Below, one piece after another: positions 1 to 5,194 of a DNA stretch of 5,323 bases. Source of the DNA: DATBLE01 sp046734415 (GTDB lineage Bacteria > Actinomycetota > Thermoleophilia > Gaiellales > Gaiellaceae); assembly GCA_046734415.1 (NCBI GenBank), contig JBKPRD010000099.1:1-5323 (forward strand). The letters run 5' to 3'. Every line of letters starts with the position of its first letter. Position 1 is the first letter of the stretch. The position numbers and the translations under genes are program-made. A model generated the notes under the pieces. It did not search any database and had not been told where the DNA came from. It was given only the letters and a program-made list of their open reading frames with translations.

Positions 1-289
1 GTCCCACCGACTGGGGCCAGCCCCTATCTAGGTCAAGGGCGCGCCCCGTTTTTCGGCGGCTCGTCCCGCCCTACGGTCAAACCGAGCGCCTCCGATAGGC
101 GTCCGAAGCGCGCACCGAAGAGGGCCCGCACACGCGGGCCCACGGACAATTTCGTGATCAAGCGGAGGACATTCTCGTGACCGCCGATACGGAGGAGCGA
201 GATGTGGACGGTCGTAAGAACGTCCGCTACTGCGCACGTGCCCGTCCCGCTCCAGATCGTCCGCGGCCCTCACCGTTGCTGCGCCGGCT
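1..289. other. Intergenic region with hairpins, no convincing gene
   Basis: No reading frame here looks like a protein on either strand. It holds a GGGG/CCCC hairpin (13-24, loop CCAG), a CGCCT/AGGCG hairpin (87-101, loop CCGAT) and the stronger hairpin at 122-141 listed separately. On the plus strand, two Shine-Dalgarno-like GGAGG runs (164-168 and 191-195) precede a GTG at 177 and an ATG at 202. Both frames soon run antisense into the end of the signalling gene at 290, and I do not accept them as genes. Confidence 0.5.
122..141 (-). terminator. Candidate terminator hairpin downstream of the HD-GYP gene
   Basis: This is a perfect 8-bp inverted repeat, GGGCCCGC / GCGGGCCC, around an ACAC loop. 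It lies about 150 bases beyond the stop codon of the minus-strand gene that ends at 290. Neither side has a clear T tract, since the minus-strand continuation begins TCTTCGG. If it terminates, it would be of the U-poor kind often proposed for high-GC actinobacteria. It could equally be an unrelated palindrome. Confidence 0.35.
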
Positions 290-2077
290 TCAGGCCGCGG
301 CGGTGACGGCTTGCAGCGCCTGGGCGACGACGTCACGGCCAGTATCGCCACGCTTCCAGGAAGCTGCCCCGATCCGTGTCTCGACGTCCTCGTCGCTGAG
401 TCCAGCCCCGAGCTCCTGGACCAGCGTGAGGAGCTCGTCGTCTTCGCATTCAGGCAGGACGGCGGCTAGTCGTTTCCCGCTGTATCGGCAGGGGATGCCG
501 CCGGCGGCGGCGGTGTAACGCTCCAGCCCGCGCGCGGCACGCACAAGCAGCCGATCGCCGGCGGCGTAGCCGGCCTGATCGTTGATGGCAGCCAGGCTCA
601 CCAGTTCGACGAAGACAACCCCGAAGGGATCACCCACAGACGCCGCTCGTTGTGCCTGCGCCTCAGCCGTTTCGAACAGATAGCGGTGCGAATAGAGCAG
701 CGTGAGGTTGTCGGTCAGACCGGCTGGCCCGTGGCCGAGCACCGGCTCGTCGCGGTCGCGGAGGCTCTCGATGACCGGGTCGGCATTGCGACGAAGCGGC
801 GGCAAGTCGGTCCCGCGCTTGCGGACCTCGTTGGTGAAGGCCGATACGACCGCCGGGTCGAACTGGCGGCCGGCGCATCTGGACAGCTCAGCGAGTGCCT
901 CCGCGCCGGACACGGCCTCTCGATACGGGCGATTACCTGTCATCGCGGCGAACGCGTCCGCTACCGAGATGATCCGCGCCTCCAGCGGGATCTGCTCGGC
1001 CGCGTGTCCGGACGGATGCCCCGTCCCGTCGAAACGCTCGTGGTGGTGCCTAATTGCCGGCCCGAGCGACGCGAGAGCTGACACACGCTCCACGACCTGC
1101 GCGCCGAGCGCGGGGTGGAGATCCACCGTCCGGCGCTCCTCGGGCGTCAGAGGACCGGGCTTCAAGAGGATGCGCTCGCTGACACCGAGCTTCCCCACGT
1201 CGCGCAGCAGCCAGGCGAAGGCCAGCGCTTCGCGTCTGCTCGGCGGTAGATCGAGACGCTTCGCGACGGCGAGCACGATGTCCGACAGTCGCTCGTGCTC
1301 ACCGCTCGCAAGAGGATCCTTGTACTGGAGGGAATCAGCGAACAGCTGGACGGTCGTGAGGTACGCCCTCCGAAGGGAACCGTGCAGTCTCGTGTTCTCG
1401 AGCACGGACCCGGCGTGGTCTCCCAGGGAGAGGAGAACGTCCTCGTCGAGATCCTCAAAGCCGCCCCTGCGGTTGGCCGCTACGACGACCCCATGGAACG
1501 TGTCGTAGATGAAAATAGGAATCGCCGCCAGGTTCTCGATTTCCTCGTCGGCCGCTGTTGGCTTGTCAGCACCGGCGGTGGTCGGTTGGTCCTCGCGGAT
1601 GATGCGATCGCGCTCGAGCACCTCACGAGCAAAGCGCTCGGCGACTGCGCTGTTGGACGGGTCGCTTTCGAAGCCTTCATGCGCGACCAGATCAAGCCTT
1701 CCGTCATGGTCCTCGTCCTTGCGCGCGAGCAGTAGCGCCTTGTCTGCCTCGATGAGCGTCCGCGCGAGGTGCAGCAGAGTGCCGGGAACATCGTCGCGAC
1801 TCCCAAGGGTCCCGCTGCGGCGATGCAGTTCGCTGAGCTGCTCTCGCAACTCACGCGCCCACTCGCGCTCAGCCCGGCGAGCACGGTCGATCCGCAGTCG
1901 CATCTCGAGATTGCGCGCCGCGTCTGCCTCAGCCTTCTCTGCTCGCCGCTCCGCGCCCTCGAACGCCGCGCGCACAGCGTGCAGGTCACCCTCCGCTGCT
2001 TCCAGCTGATCCCTGACCGCTGCCAGGCGCGAAGCGAATTCGGTGACCGCCCCGGAGGGAGATCTGCGTTCTTGCAT
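290..2077 (-). CDS. GAF / HD-GYP / GGDEF-like cyclic-di-GMP signalling protein with altered motifs
   Basis: The 595-residue protein looks cytoplasmic, with no signal peptide or membrane helix. Residues 15-88 are a charged coiled coil. Residues 96-230 look like a GAF sensor domain. Residues 240-420 match an HD-GYP phosphodiesterase, keeping GEHER (H261), DVGKLG, KPGPLTPEE, H321, HHERFDGTGHP (344-355), VADAFAAMT and RPYR. Residues 455-590 resemble a GGDEF domain (LTLLYSHRYLFE, IND at 498-500, AAGD). HD-GYP domains hydrolyse cyclic di-GMP. Here the HD pair is R292-D293, GYP is GHP, and GGDEF is SGKRL (533-537). The first GGDEF metal ligand is E491 instead of Asp, and no RxxD inhibitory site is visible. 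I infer a dead cyclase half and a doubtful phosphodiesterase, possibly acting as a sensor. The ATG at 2077 was chosen because the coiled coil begins there. The frame stays open to 2707, but that part is arginine-rich and overlaps plus-strand genes. No clear Shine-Dalgarno precedes the ATG, so the transcript may be leaderless. The domain calls are confident; activity is not. Confidence 0.9.
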   Translation of the reverse strand: MQERRSPSGAVTEFASRLAAVRDQLEAAEGDLHAVRAAFEGAERRAEKAEADAARNLEMRLRIDRARRAEREWARELREQLSELHRRSGTLGSRDDVPGTLLHLARTLIEADKALLLARKDEDHDGRLDLVAHEGFESDPSNSAVAERFAREVLERDRIIREDQPTTAGADKPTAADEEIENLAAIPIFIYDTFHGVVVAANRRGGFEDLDEDVLLSLGDHAGSVLENTRLHGSLRRAYLTTVQLFADSLQYKDPLASGEHERLSDIVLAVAKRLDLPPSRREALAFAWLLRDVGKLGVSERILLKPGPLTPEERRTVDLHPALGAQVVERVSALASLGPAIRHHHERFDGTGHPSGHAAEQIPLEARIISVADAFAAMTGNRPYREAVSGAEALAELSRCAGRQFDPAVVSAFTNEVRKRGTDLPPLRRNADPVIESLRDRDEPVLGHGPAGLTDNLTLLYSHRYLFETAEAQAQRAASVGDPFGVVFVELVSLAAINDQAGYAAGDRLLVRAARGLERYTAAAGGIPCRYSGKRLAAVLPECEDDELLTLVQELGAGLSDEDVETRIGAASWKRGDTGRDVVAQALQAVTAAA

Positions 2078-2217
2078 ACGCGTCGGATACCCGTAGCCCG
2101 TGCGACGAAGCGCAACACTGCGAGGAGCAGCAGCGCCTGGTGCGATCGCGGTAAGGCGGCGTAGCTGGGAAGAAGGTCTGCATCTCTCTACCGCTCCCAC
2201 ATCCGCCGGCCTCACTT

Positions 2218-2608
2218 GTGGGCCCGCCCCGAGCCTTCTATGACGAGCTAGGCGAGATGCTCGAGGCGCTGCGGCCAGCGCGACTAGACGGGCAAAGCCA
2301 CGTTCGATTCCGACGCTGTTGAGGTCGTCCTCCGTCACGAAGATCGAACGGATTGGGGCATCTGGGCGACAGTGGGCGCACGCGACGCGATCGTCGGGAC
2401 GCATTACGCGCACGAGCATTTCGTCGCGCCCAAGTCGGGCGACGCCGAGGAGCGGCCGTGGACGACGCAGATCGTCGACTTCATCGCGTCGTCCGAAGCG
2501 GGAGCGACGCAGACCGCATGTCAGGCTCTTGCTGATGAAGCCCCACCTCGACCTAGGACCCCACCACGTCGCGACCGGGAAACGCGGCACACCGTTGGCG
2601 GCGAGCCA
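2218..2608 (+). pseudogene. Probable frameshifted gene remnant, unknown family
   Basis: Two adjoining frames read as one protein broken by a single-base shift near 2300. The first, from GTG 2218, gives FYDELGEMLEALRPARLDGQ and stops after RFRRC. The second is open from 2288 and continues with FDSDAVEVVLRHEDRTDW, then IWATVGARDAIVGTHYAHEHF and PWTTQIVDFIAS. Both pieces have normal protein composition, while the alternatives around the junction do not. After about residue FIAS the frame becomes proline- and arginine-rich and looks decayed, so the true end is unclear. It stays in frame with the 60-residue gene at 2609, so the two could have been one gene, or the second piece could be the living part of a fusion. 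No Shine-Dalgarno is seen at 2218. I do not recognise the family. A sequencing error is an equally good explanation for the shift. Confidence 0.4.
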
Positions 2609-2791
2609 ATGGCGGCTCCTGCTGCATTGGAAATCGTCGAGCGCGATTCCGCCTACTACCTGCTCTACCTCGATGACACCGGCGAAGAGATGACGGATAC
2701 GTGGCACTCAAGCCTCGATGATGCAAAGCGGCAAGCGGAGTTCGAGTTCTCAGTGCGCCCGGACGAGTGGCCTTCAACCGACACGAACTAG
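2609..2791 (+). CDS. Small conserved-looking hypothetical protein (60 aa)
   Basis: The product is 60 residues and acidic, with no signal peptide or membrane segment. It reads LEIVERDSAYYLLYLDD, then TDTWHSSLDDAKRQAEFEF, then VRPDEW. The order of a beta-rich YYLLYLD start, a DTWH turn and an amphipathic helix ending in AEFEF-x-V-x-P-x-EW resembles short uncharacterised bacterial proteins I have seen, but I cannot name a family or function. The ATG at 2609 was chosen because composition becomes protein-like only there. A GGCGGCGAG stretch just upstream is a weak Shine-Dalgarno. The frame is open upstream to 2288, with a GTG at 2372, so a longer product joined to the remnant before it is possible. 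The stop codon is followed six bases later by the hairpin at 2798. Confidence 0.6.
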   Translation: MAAPAALEIVERDSAYYLLYLDDTGEEMTDTWHSSLDDAKRQAEFEFSVRPDEWPSTDTN

Positions 2792-2797
2792 CCGCTA

Positions 2798-2820
2798 CTG
2801 CACTTCGTCCCAAGCGGCAG
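2798..2820 (+). repeat. Post-gene imperfect hairpin, copy A
   Basis: CTGC...CTT (2798-2805) faces AAG..GCAG (2812-2820), forming a bulged hairpin six bases after the stop codon at 2791. It shares TACTGC, TTCGTCC and AAGCGGCAG, in the same order and spacing, with copy B at 3274-3299. The second and third blocks are separated by only one extra base in copy B. It could be a terminator, or a member of a repeated extragenic palindrome family. Confidence 0.5.
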
Positions 2821-2847
2821 CGCGAGGCTTTGTGTCACGCTGGCTCG

Positions 2848-3267
2848 GTGGGCACCGAGATAGACGCGCCCAGGATCGTGCCGTTGCCTCAGCCACGTGA
2901 GCTGAGTGCTCGTGAGCGGGCACTCGTGACACGACTACTTGCGTCTCCGATTGCCACGCGCGAACTGATCACGCAGGCTGAGTCCGTGTCGGTTACGGGC
3001 GAGTGTTCGTGCGGCTGCCCTTCGATCACACTCGGCGTCCCTGACGGGCTTCCACGCGCGAGCTGGCCGCTCGAAACGACCGGGGTCCGGCATGGCGCGG
3101 ACGCCGACATCGGCGCAGACGCGGTGGCTCCCGACGGACGTGCTGTAGACGTCATCCTGCACGCGAGCGGCGGCGAACTTGTCGAGCTGGAAGTGTGGGC
3201 TGGAACCTTCGGCGGCGATCCGCGAACGGAGCTGCCCAACCCCGCAACGCTCCGCTTGTGGAGCTAA
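2848..3267 (+). CDS. Hypothetical protein with CSCGC cysteine cluster (139 aa)
   Basis: This soluble protein has no signal or membrane segment. Residues 17-45 (ELSARERALVTRLLA and on) form a charged helix, followed by VSVTGECSCGCPSITL with C53, C55 and C57 packed together. The second half is beta-rich: a GADADIGADAVAPDGRAVDV segment, then VILHASGGELVELEVWAG. Clustered cysteines could bind a metal, but three ligands alone do not prove this. The overall pattern resembles uncharacterised actinobacterial proteins of 120-150 residues, with no function I can name. GTG 2848 was chosen because the hairpin copy A would otherwise lie inside the gene. An earlier in-frame GTG at 2767, overlapping the previous gene by 25 bases and preceded by GGACGA, is the alternative and would add 27 residues. 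Neither start has a strong Shine-Dalgarno. The gene follows the 60-residue gene on the same strand and may be co-transcribed with it. Confidence 0.7.
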   Translation: MGTEIDAPRIVPLPQPRELSARERALVTRLLASPIATRELITQAESVSVTGECSCGCPSITLGVPDGLPRASWPLETTGVRHGADADIGADAVAPDGRAVDVILHASGGELVELEVWAGTFGGDPRTELPNPATLRLWS

Positions 3268-3273
3268 GCCTTA

Positions 3274-3299
3274 CTGCTGCTTTCGTCCGCAAGCGGCAG
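3274..3299 (+). repeat. Post-gene hairpin, copy B
   Basis: CTGCTGCTT (3274-3282) pairs with AAGCGGCAG (3291-3299) over nine positions, one of them G-U, around an 8-base loop TCGTCCGC. It begins six bases after the TAA stop at 3265-3267. It is a better-paired relative of copy A at 2798-2820, and both follow a stop codon at the same distance. There is no T tract after it. Confidence 0.55.
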
Positions 3300-3462
3300 T
3301 CCGAGCGGGCGATGACGAGGGACATCTACGTGCTTCAACGCGGACGTTTTGACGACTGCCGAGAGAGCCTGCGTGTTGTTGGAGTAACAGAGCAGGCGAA
3401 TGACGACTTGGCGGTTGCCCATAGCCGTCAAGGCAGTAGTAGCTGCAAACGCGAGGTTTTTT

Positions 3463-3490
3463 GAGCGACCCCGGGAAACCGGGGTCGCTC
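3463..3490 (+). terminator. Strong hairpin terminator between convergent genes
   Basis: GAGCGACCCCGG / CCGGGGTCGCTC forms a perfect 12-bp stem closed by a GAAA tetraloop, a very stable arrangement. It sits between the plus-strand gene group and the minus-strand hydrolase that ends at 3521, so it could stop transcription from both sides. On the plus strand only TATT follows. The T6 run lies on the upstream side (3457-3462), which gives AAAAAA rather than T after the stem on the minus strand. The T tract is therefore poor in both directions. Confidence 0.7.
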
Positions 3491-3520
3491 TATTCCACGG
3501 ATGGTCTGTCGCTCCCGCCG

Positions 3521-4552
3521 CTAGTACGGCTGCGCGTGCGCGTTACCGTCCGCGCCGACGATGCAGGTGCCTTCGCGGTAAGTGGTCGCGGCAAACTCGC
3601 CGACGCAGCGCGCGATCTGCGCATGGCCGGAGGCGTTCGGGTGTAGCGACTGCTGCACAGCGTGGGAGTTCCACCACGTGGACGACGACGGGTCATACGT
3701 GACGCCGCGAATCCACTCTTGCGACGAGCCGATCCCAGGCGCGCAGAGCTCGTGGCCGTCGAAGCCGTTCACGACGTCGACGAAGCGAAGCCCGCGGCCG
3801 GTCGCGACATCACGCTCGCCCTGGTCGAGCAGCGGCGCCGCGACATCGTGCCCCCACGCCGAGTCCGAGTCGTAGATCGGGCAGCCATGCGTGACCTTGC
3901 CCCAGTAGTTCCAGTCCGCGTAGCGCATCGGGGCACCGGGCACGGGTCGCGCGTAAGACACCACGACGAGCTGGTACGACCCATCTGAGTAGCCGGCGTC
4001 CGTCATCACCGTCCGGACGCTGTCGAGCGCGGCCGTGACCTTTGGCTTCATCGCTTCGACGCGGCCTGCCCAGGTCGGCCCGTCGGTCTCCGCGCAGCCA
4101 TTGCCGGTCTGGAAGACGTACGCGTAAACGCAGCGAGACGCCGTCGGCCCGAAGCTCGGATCGTCGTTCGCCCCAACGGTCACGAAGACGTACTTCACGC
4201 GATAGTCCCGTGCGAGGCTCGCGAGTCGGTCGCCCTGTGACGTCTCGCCGTACTGGCCGGGGCCGCCCGCCGTCAGGTTGGCCGAATCCGCGCCCGAGCA
4301 GGCGAGGTTGATGTGCGCGCTGACCGGAATCGAGACCACCATGATCCACGCGTTCAGCGAGCGATGGCAGAAGTTCGACGGGCCGTTCGTGCCGGCCGCG
4401 TAACTGCCGGCGCCCTCGCCGGATATCTCGCTGTCGCCCATCGCGACGACCGCGCTTGGCTTGGCGAACGCAGCCGAGGCAAGAACGAGGCTGCACACGG
4501 TGACGAGGATGGCGGGGACGGCGCGCAAAACGCGGCGGCTGGGTGCGGGCAT
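3521..4552 (-). CDS. Secreted SGNH/GDSL-family hydrolase
   Basis: The 343-residue protein starts with a Sec signal peptide: RR at 6-7, a hydrophobic core at about 10-28 and likely cleavage after AFA (residue 30). The SGNH blocks follow in order: GDSEISGEGAG with nucleophile S41, ACSGAD with G87, VGANDD with N129, and SLHPNASGH with H304. Such enzymes cleave esters of lipids, acylated sugars or cell-wall substituents outside the cell; the substrate here is unknown. The usual Asp of the DxxHP block is replaced (QQSLHP), so the histidine may be held by another group, as in the Streptomyces scabies esterase dyad. Eight cysteines in the mature part (62, 85, 141, 153, 224, 270, 316, 330) could form four disulfides, fitting export. 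The FCHRSLNAW stretch after block I is typical of actinobacterial relatives. The ATG at 4552 is supported by AGGAAGGA about five bases upstream. The gene appears to be transcribed alone, 112 bases downstream of the winged-helix gene. Confidence 0.92.
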   Translation of the reverse strand: MPAPSRRVLRAVPAILVTVCSLVLASAAFAKPSAVVAMGDSEISGEGAGSYAAGTNGPSNFCHRSLNAWIMVVSIPVSAHINLACSGADSANLTAGGPGQYGETSQGDRLASLARDYRVKYVFVTVGANDDPSFGPTASRCVYAYVFQTGNGCAETDGPTWAGRVEAMKPKVTAALDSVRTVMTDAGYSDGSYQLVVVSYARPVPGAPMRYADWNYWGKVTHGCPIYDSDSAWGHDVAAPLLDQGERDVATGRGLRFVDVVNGFDGHELCAPGIGSSQEWIRGVTYDPSSSTWWNSHAVQQSLHPNASGHAQIARCVGEFAATTYREGTCIVGADGNAHAQPY

Positions 4553-4569
4553 CGTGGTCCTTCCTACGA
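4553..4569 (-). promoter_or_regulatory. Ribosome-binding site of the SGNH hydrolase
   Basis: Read on the minus strand, AGGAAGGA lies about five bases before the ATG at 4552. This is good spacing and complementarity, and it fixes this start, which also begins the signal peptide. Confidence 0.7.
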
Positions 4570-4664
4570 TCGGACTGTGCCCCTGCCACTCGTCGGCATA
4601 CCCGGAGCCGACGGCTTGAATCGCAGCTGCGCGTGGTCGCGGCGCGTAACCCCAGGGGGTCCCT

Positions 4665-4898
4665 CTAGGCCGTAGAGCGATCGAGGCGGGCCTGTCCAGC
4701 CGGGGTCGTGGTCCAGCGGCTTCCTGTCTTCTCGAGCTGGCCGACAGCCATCAGCGTGTTGACGGCCTGGTCCACCTCGTCGGTGGAAACGAAGCGTGCG
4801 ACCAGTCGTGCGGCCAGCCAGAGCTCGGTCCGGGTAGCGCCGCGGAGCGCTTCGACCAATATCGCGCGCTCAACCGCCGCCTTTTGTCCCCGCGCCAT
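4665..4898 (-). CDS. Small winged-helix-like protein (77 aa)
   Basis: The product is 77 residues and predominantly helical. Helix 1 is about residues 8-19 (AVERAILVEALRG) and helix 2 about 23-37 (RTELWLAARLVARF). Helix 3 is about 39-57 (STDEVDQAVNTLMAVGQL), followed by a short beta-like wing, EKTGSRWTTTPAGQARL. This order, with 'leucine-rich recognition helix, then EKTGSRW..TPAG', is what small winged helix-turn-helix DNA-binding proteins look like, but I cannot assign a named family. The ATG at 4898 overlaps the TGA of the upstream microprotein by one base (TGATG), which points to translational coupling and makes this start better than the upstream GTG at 5003. That longer version would add an arginine/glycine-rich stretch antisense-like in composition. 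It could regulate itself, the microprotein or the divergent hydrolase; this is inference only. Confidence 0.7.
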   Translation of the reverse strand: MARGQKAAVERAILVEALRGATRTELWLAARLVARFVSTDEVDQAVNTLMAVGQLEKTGSRWTTTPAGQARLDRSTA

Positions 4899-4996
4899 CA
4901 GACGAACCTGCCGGCCAGCGTGACCCACAGGGCCAGATCCAGGCCTGCCACCCCTCCGAGGAGCACGTACCTGAACAAGTTGCGAGGTCCCGACAT
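4898..4996 (-). CDS. Single-helix membrane microprotein (32 aa)
   Basis: An ATG at 4996 opens a 32-residue frame: a short basic start (MSGPRNLFRY) and then a hydrophobic segment of about 20 residues (VLLGGVAGLDLALWVTLAG) ending RFV. This is one membrane-spanning helix with a positive N-terminal flank, so the start probably faces the cytoplasm. An acidic residue (D20) sits mid-helix, which often marks packing against a partner. The stop TGA shares its A with the ATG of the winged-helix gene, so the pair is almost certainly translated together. GGTGAG nine bases before the ATG is a plausible ribosome-binding site, and an in-frame stop lies shortly upstream, so no longer version exists. It is too short for routine gene finders. 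I do not recognise a family. A membrane anchor or modulator of the downstream protein is a guess. Confidence 0.6.
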   Translation of the reverse strand: MSGPRNLFRYVLLGGVAGLDLALWVTLAGRFV

Positions 4997-5050
4997 CGCG
5001 CAATGCTCACCGCCGGCGCGTGACTACGGGTTCGGCCCATCCAAGGCAGG

Positions 5051-5071
5051 CGATCGACGCGAATCCGATCG
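5051..5071. promoter_or_regulatory. Paired CGATCG sites in the divergent intergenic region
   Basis: Two identical self-complementary hexamers, CGATCG at 5051-5056 and 5066-5071, lie 15 bp apart between the divergent genes. The spacing, about one and a half helical turns, and the flanking GGC...GCC make a larger imperfect palindrome. It could be an operator, for example for the neighbouring winged-helix protein, or chance in GC-rich DNA. Confidence 0.25.
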
Positions 5072-5131
5072 ATGCCCAACCCAGCGCTTCCATGCACCAG
5101 GGAGATACCCGCAGCGGGCGTCCTCGACGCA

Positions 5132-5160
5132 TGGCCGCGGCCGGCGCCGCGGGTTAGAGT
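5132..5160 (+). promoter_or_regulatory. Possible promoter with palindromic operator for the cysteine hydrolase
   Basis: TAGAGT at 5155-5160 fits a -10 box of TANNNT form, and TGGCCG at 5132-5137 is a poor -35 at 17-base spacing. Between them lies a perfect palindrome, CCGCGGC (5135-5141), loop CGGC, GCCGCGG (5146-5152), which could be a repressor site or a hairpin. Transcription would begin roughly 28 bases before the ATG at 5195. Confidence 0.3.
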
Positions 5161-5181
5161 CGACATCAGTCGTCGCTGAAC

Positions 5182-5189
5182 AAAGGAGG
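5182..5189 (+). promoter_or_regulatory. Strong ribosome-binding site for the cysteine hydrolase
   Basis: AAAGGAGG is a near-perfect anti-16S match with five bases (CTGCC) before the ATG at 5195. It is the best Shine-Dalgarno in the window and fixes the start. Confidence 0.85.
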
Positions 5190-5194
5190 CTGCC

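Larger units (their letters stand above)
3268..3490 (+). ncRNA. Candidate structured RNA or long structured 3' tail
   Basis: A run of local hairpins fills this stretch on the plus strand: 3274-3299; 3367-3397 (GCCTGC/GCAGGC closed over TGTT/AACA); 3408-3431 (TTGGCGGTT/AGCCGTCAA, nine pairs with two wobbles); 3433-3446 (GCAG/CTGC); and finally the 12-bp terminator-like hairpin at 3463-3490. No protein gene in the region is convincing. A 50-codon frame (3312-3464, MTRDIYVLQRGRFDD and on) exists and ends exactly at the last hairpin, with only a weak GAGCGGG upstream, and its third positions are less GC-biased than in the neighbouring genes. The stretch could be an independent small RNA, the structured 3' tail of the upstream gene, or a small gene after all. 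It matches no RNA family I recognise. Confidence 0.3.

Noticed and set aside
60..110. Possible tRNA-like arms (GGTCAAACC and CGCCT/AGGCG)
   Set aside because: There is no acceptor stem, anticodon arm or TTCRA T-loop in workable positions.
202..306. 34-codon plus-strand frame behind GGAGGA (MWTVVRTSATAH…)
   Set aside because: It is short, of unremarkable composition, runs into the neighbouring gene in antisense and has no partner. It would need conservation evidence.
177..518. Plus-strand 113-residue frame with a good GGAGG before GTG 177
   Set aside because: Two thirds of it is antisense to the conserved C-terminal domain of the signalling gene, and it has shadow-type serine/arginine-rich composition. 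The Shine-Dalgarno match alone is not enough.
2078..2707. Extension of the signalling protein to an 805-residue product starting at 2707
   Set aside because: The extra 210 residues are rich in arginine, proline and tryptophan with no domain pattern, and lie antisense to the plus-strand genes. The coiled coil starts naturally at the ATG at 2077.
2798..3299. Integron gene-cassette array suggested by small genes each followed by a hairpin
   Set aside because: No attC core sites, integrase or attI were seen, and the hairpins are far shorter than attC sites.
3312..3464. 50-codon frame MTRDIYVLQRGRFDD… before the terminator
   Set aside because: It has a weak ribosome site and less biased third positions, and the same bases form a chain of hairpins. 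It is kept only as an alternative to the RNA call.
3810..4589. 259-residue minus-strand frame overlapping the SGNH hydrolase
   Set aside because: It is the arginine-rich shadow of the hydrolase in another frame.
4643..4660. CCCC/GGGG palindrome downstream of the winged-helix gene as a terminator
   Set aside because: The loop would be only two bases and there is no T tract, so a stable terminator is unlikely.
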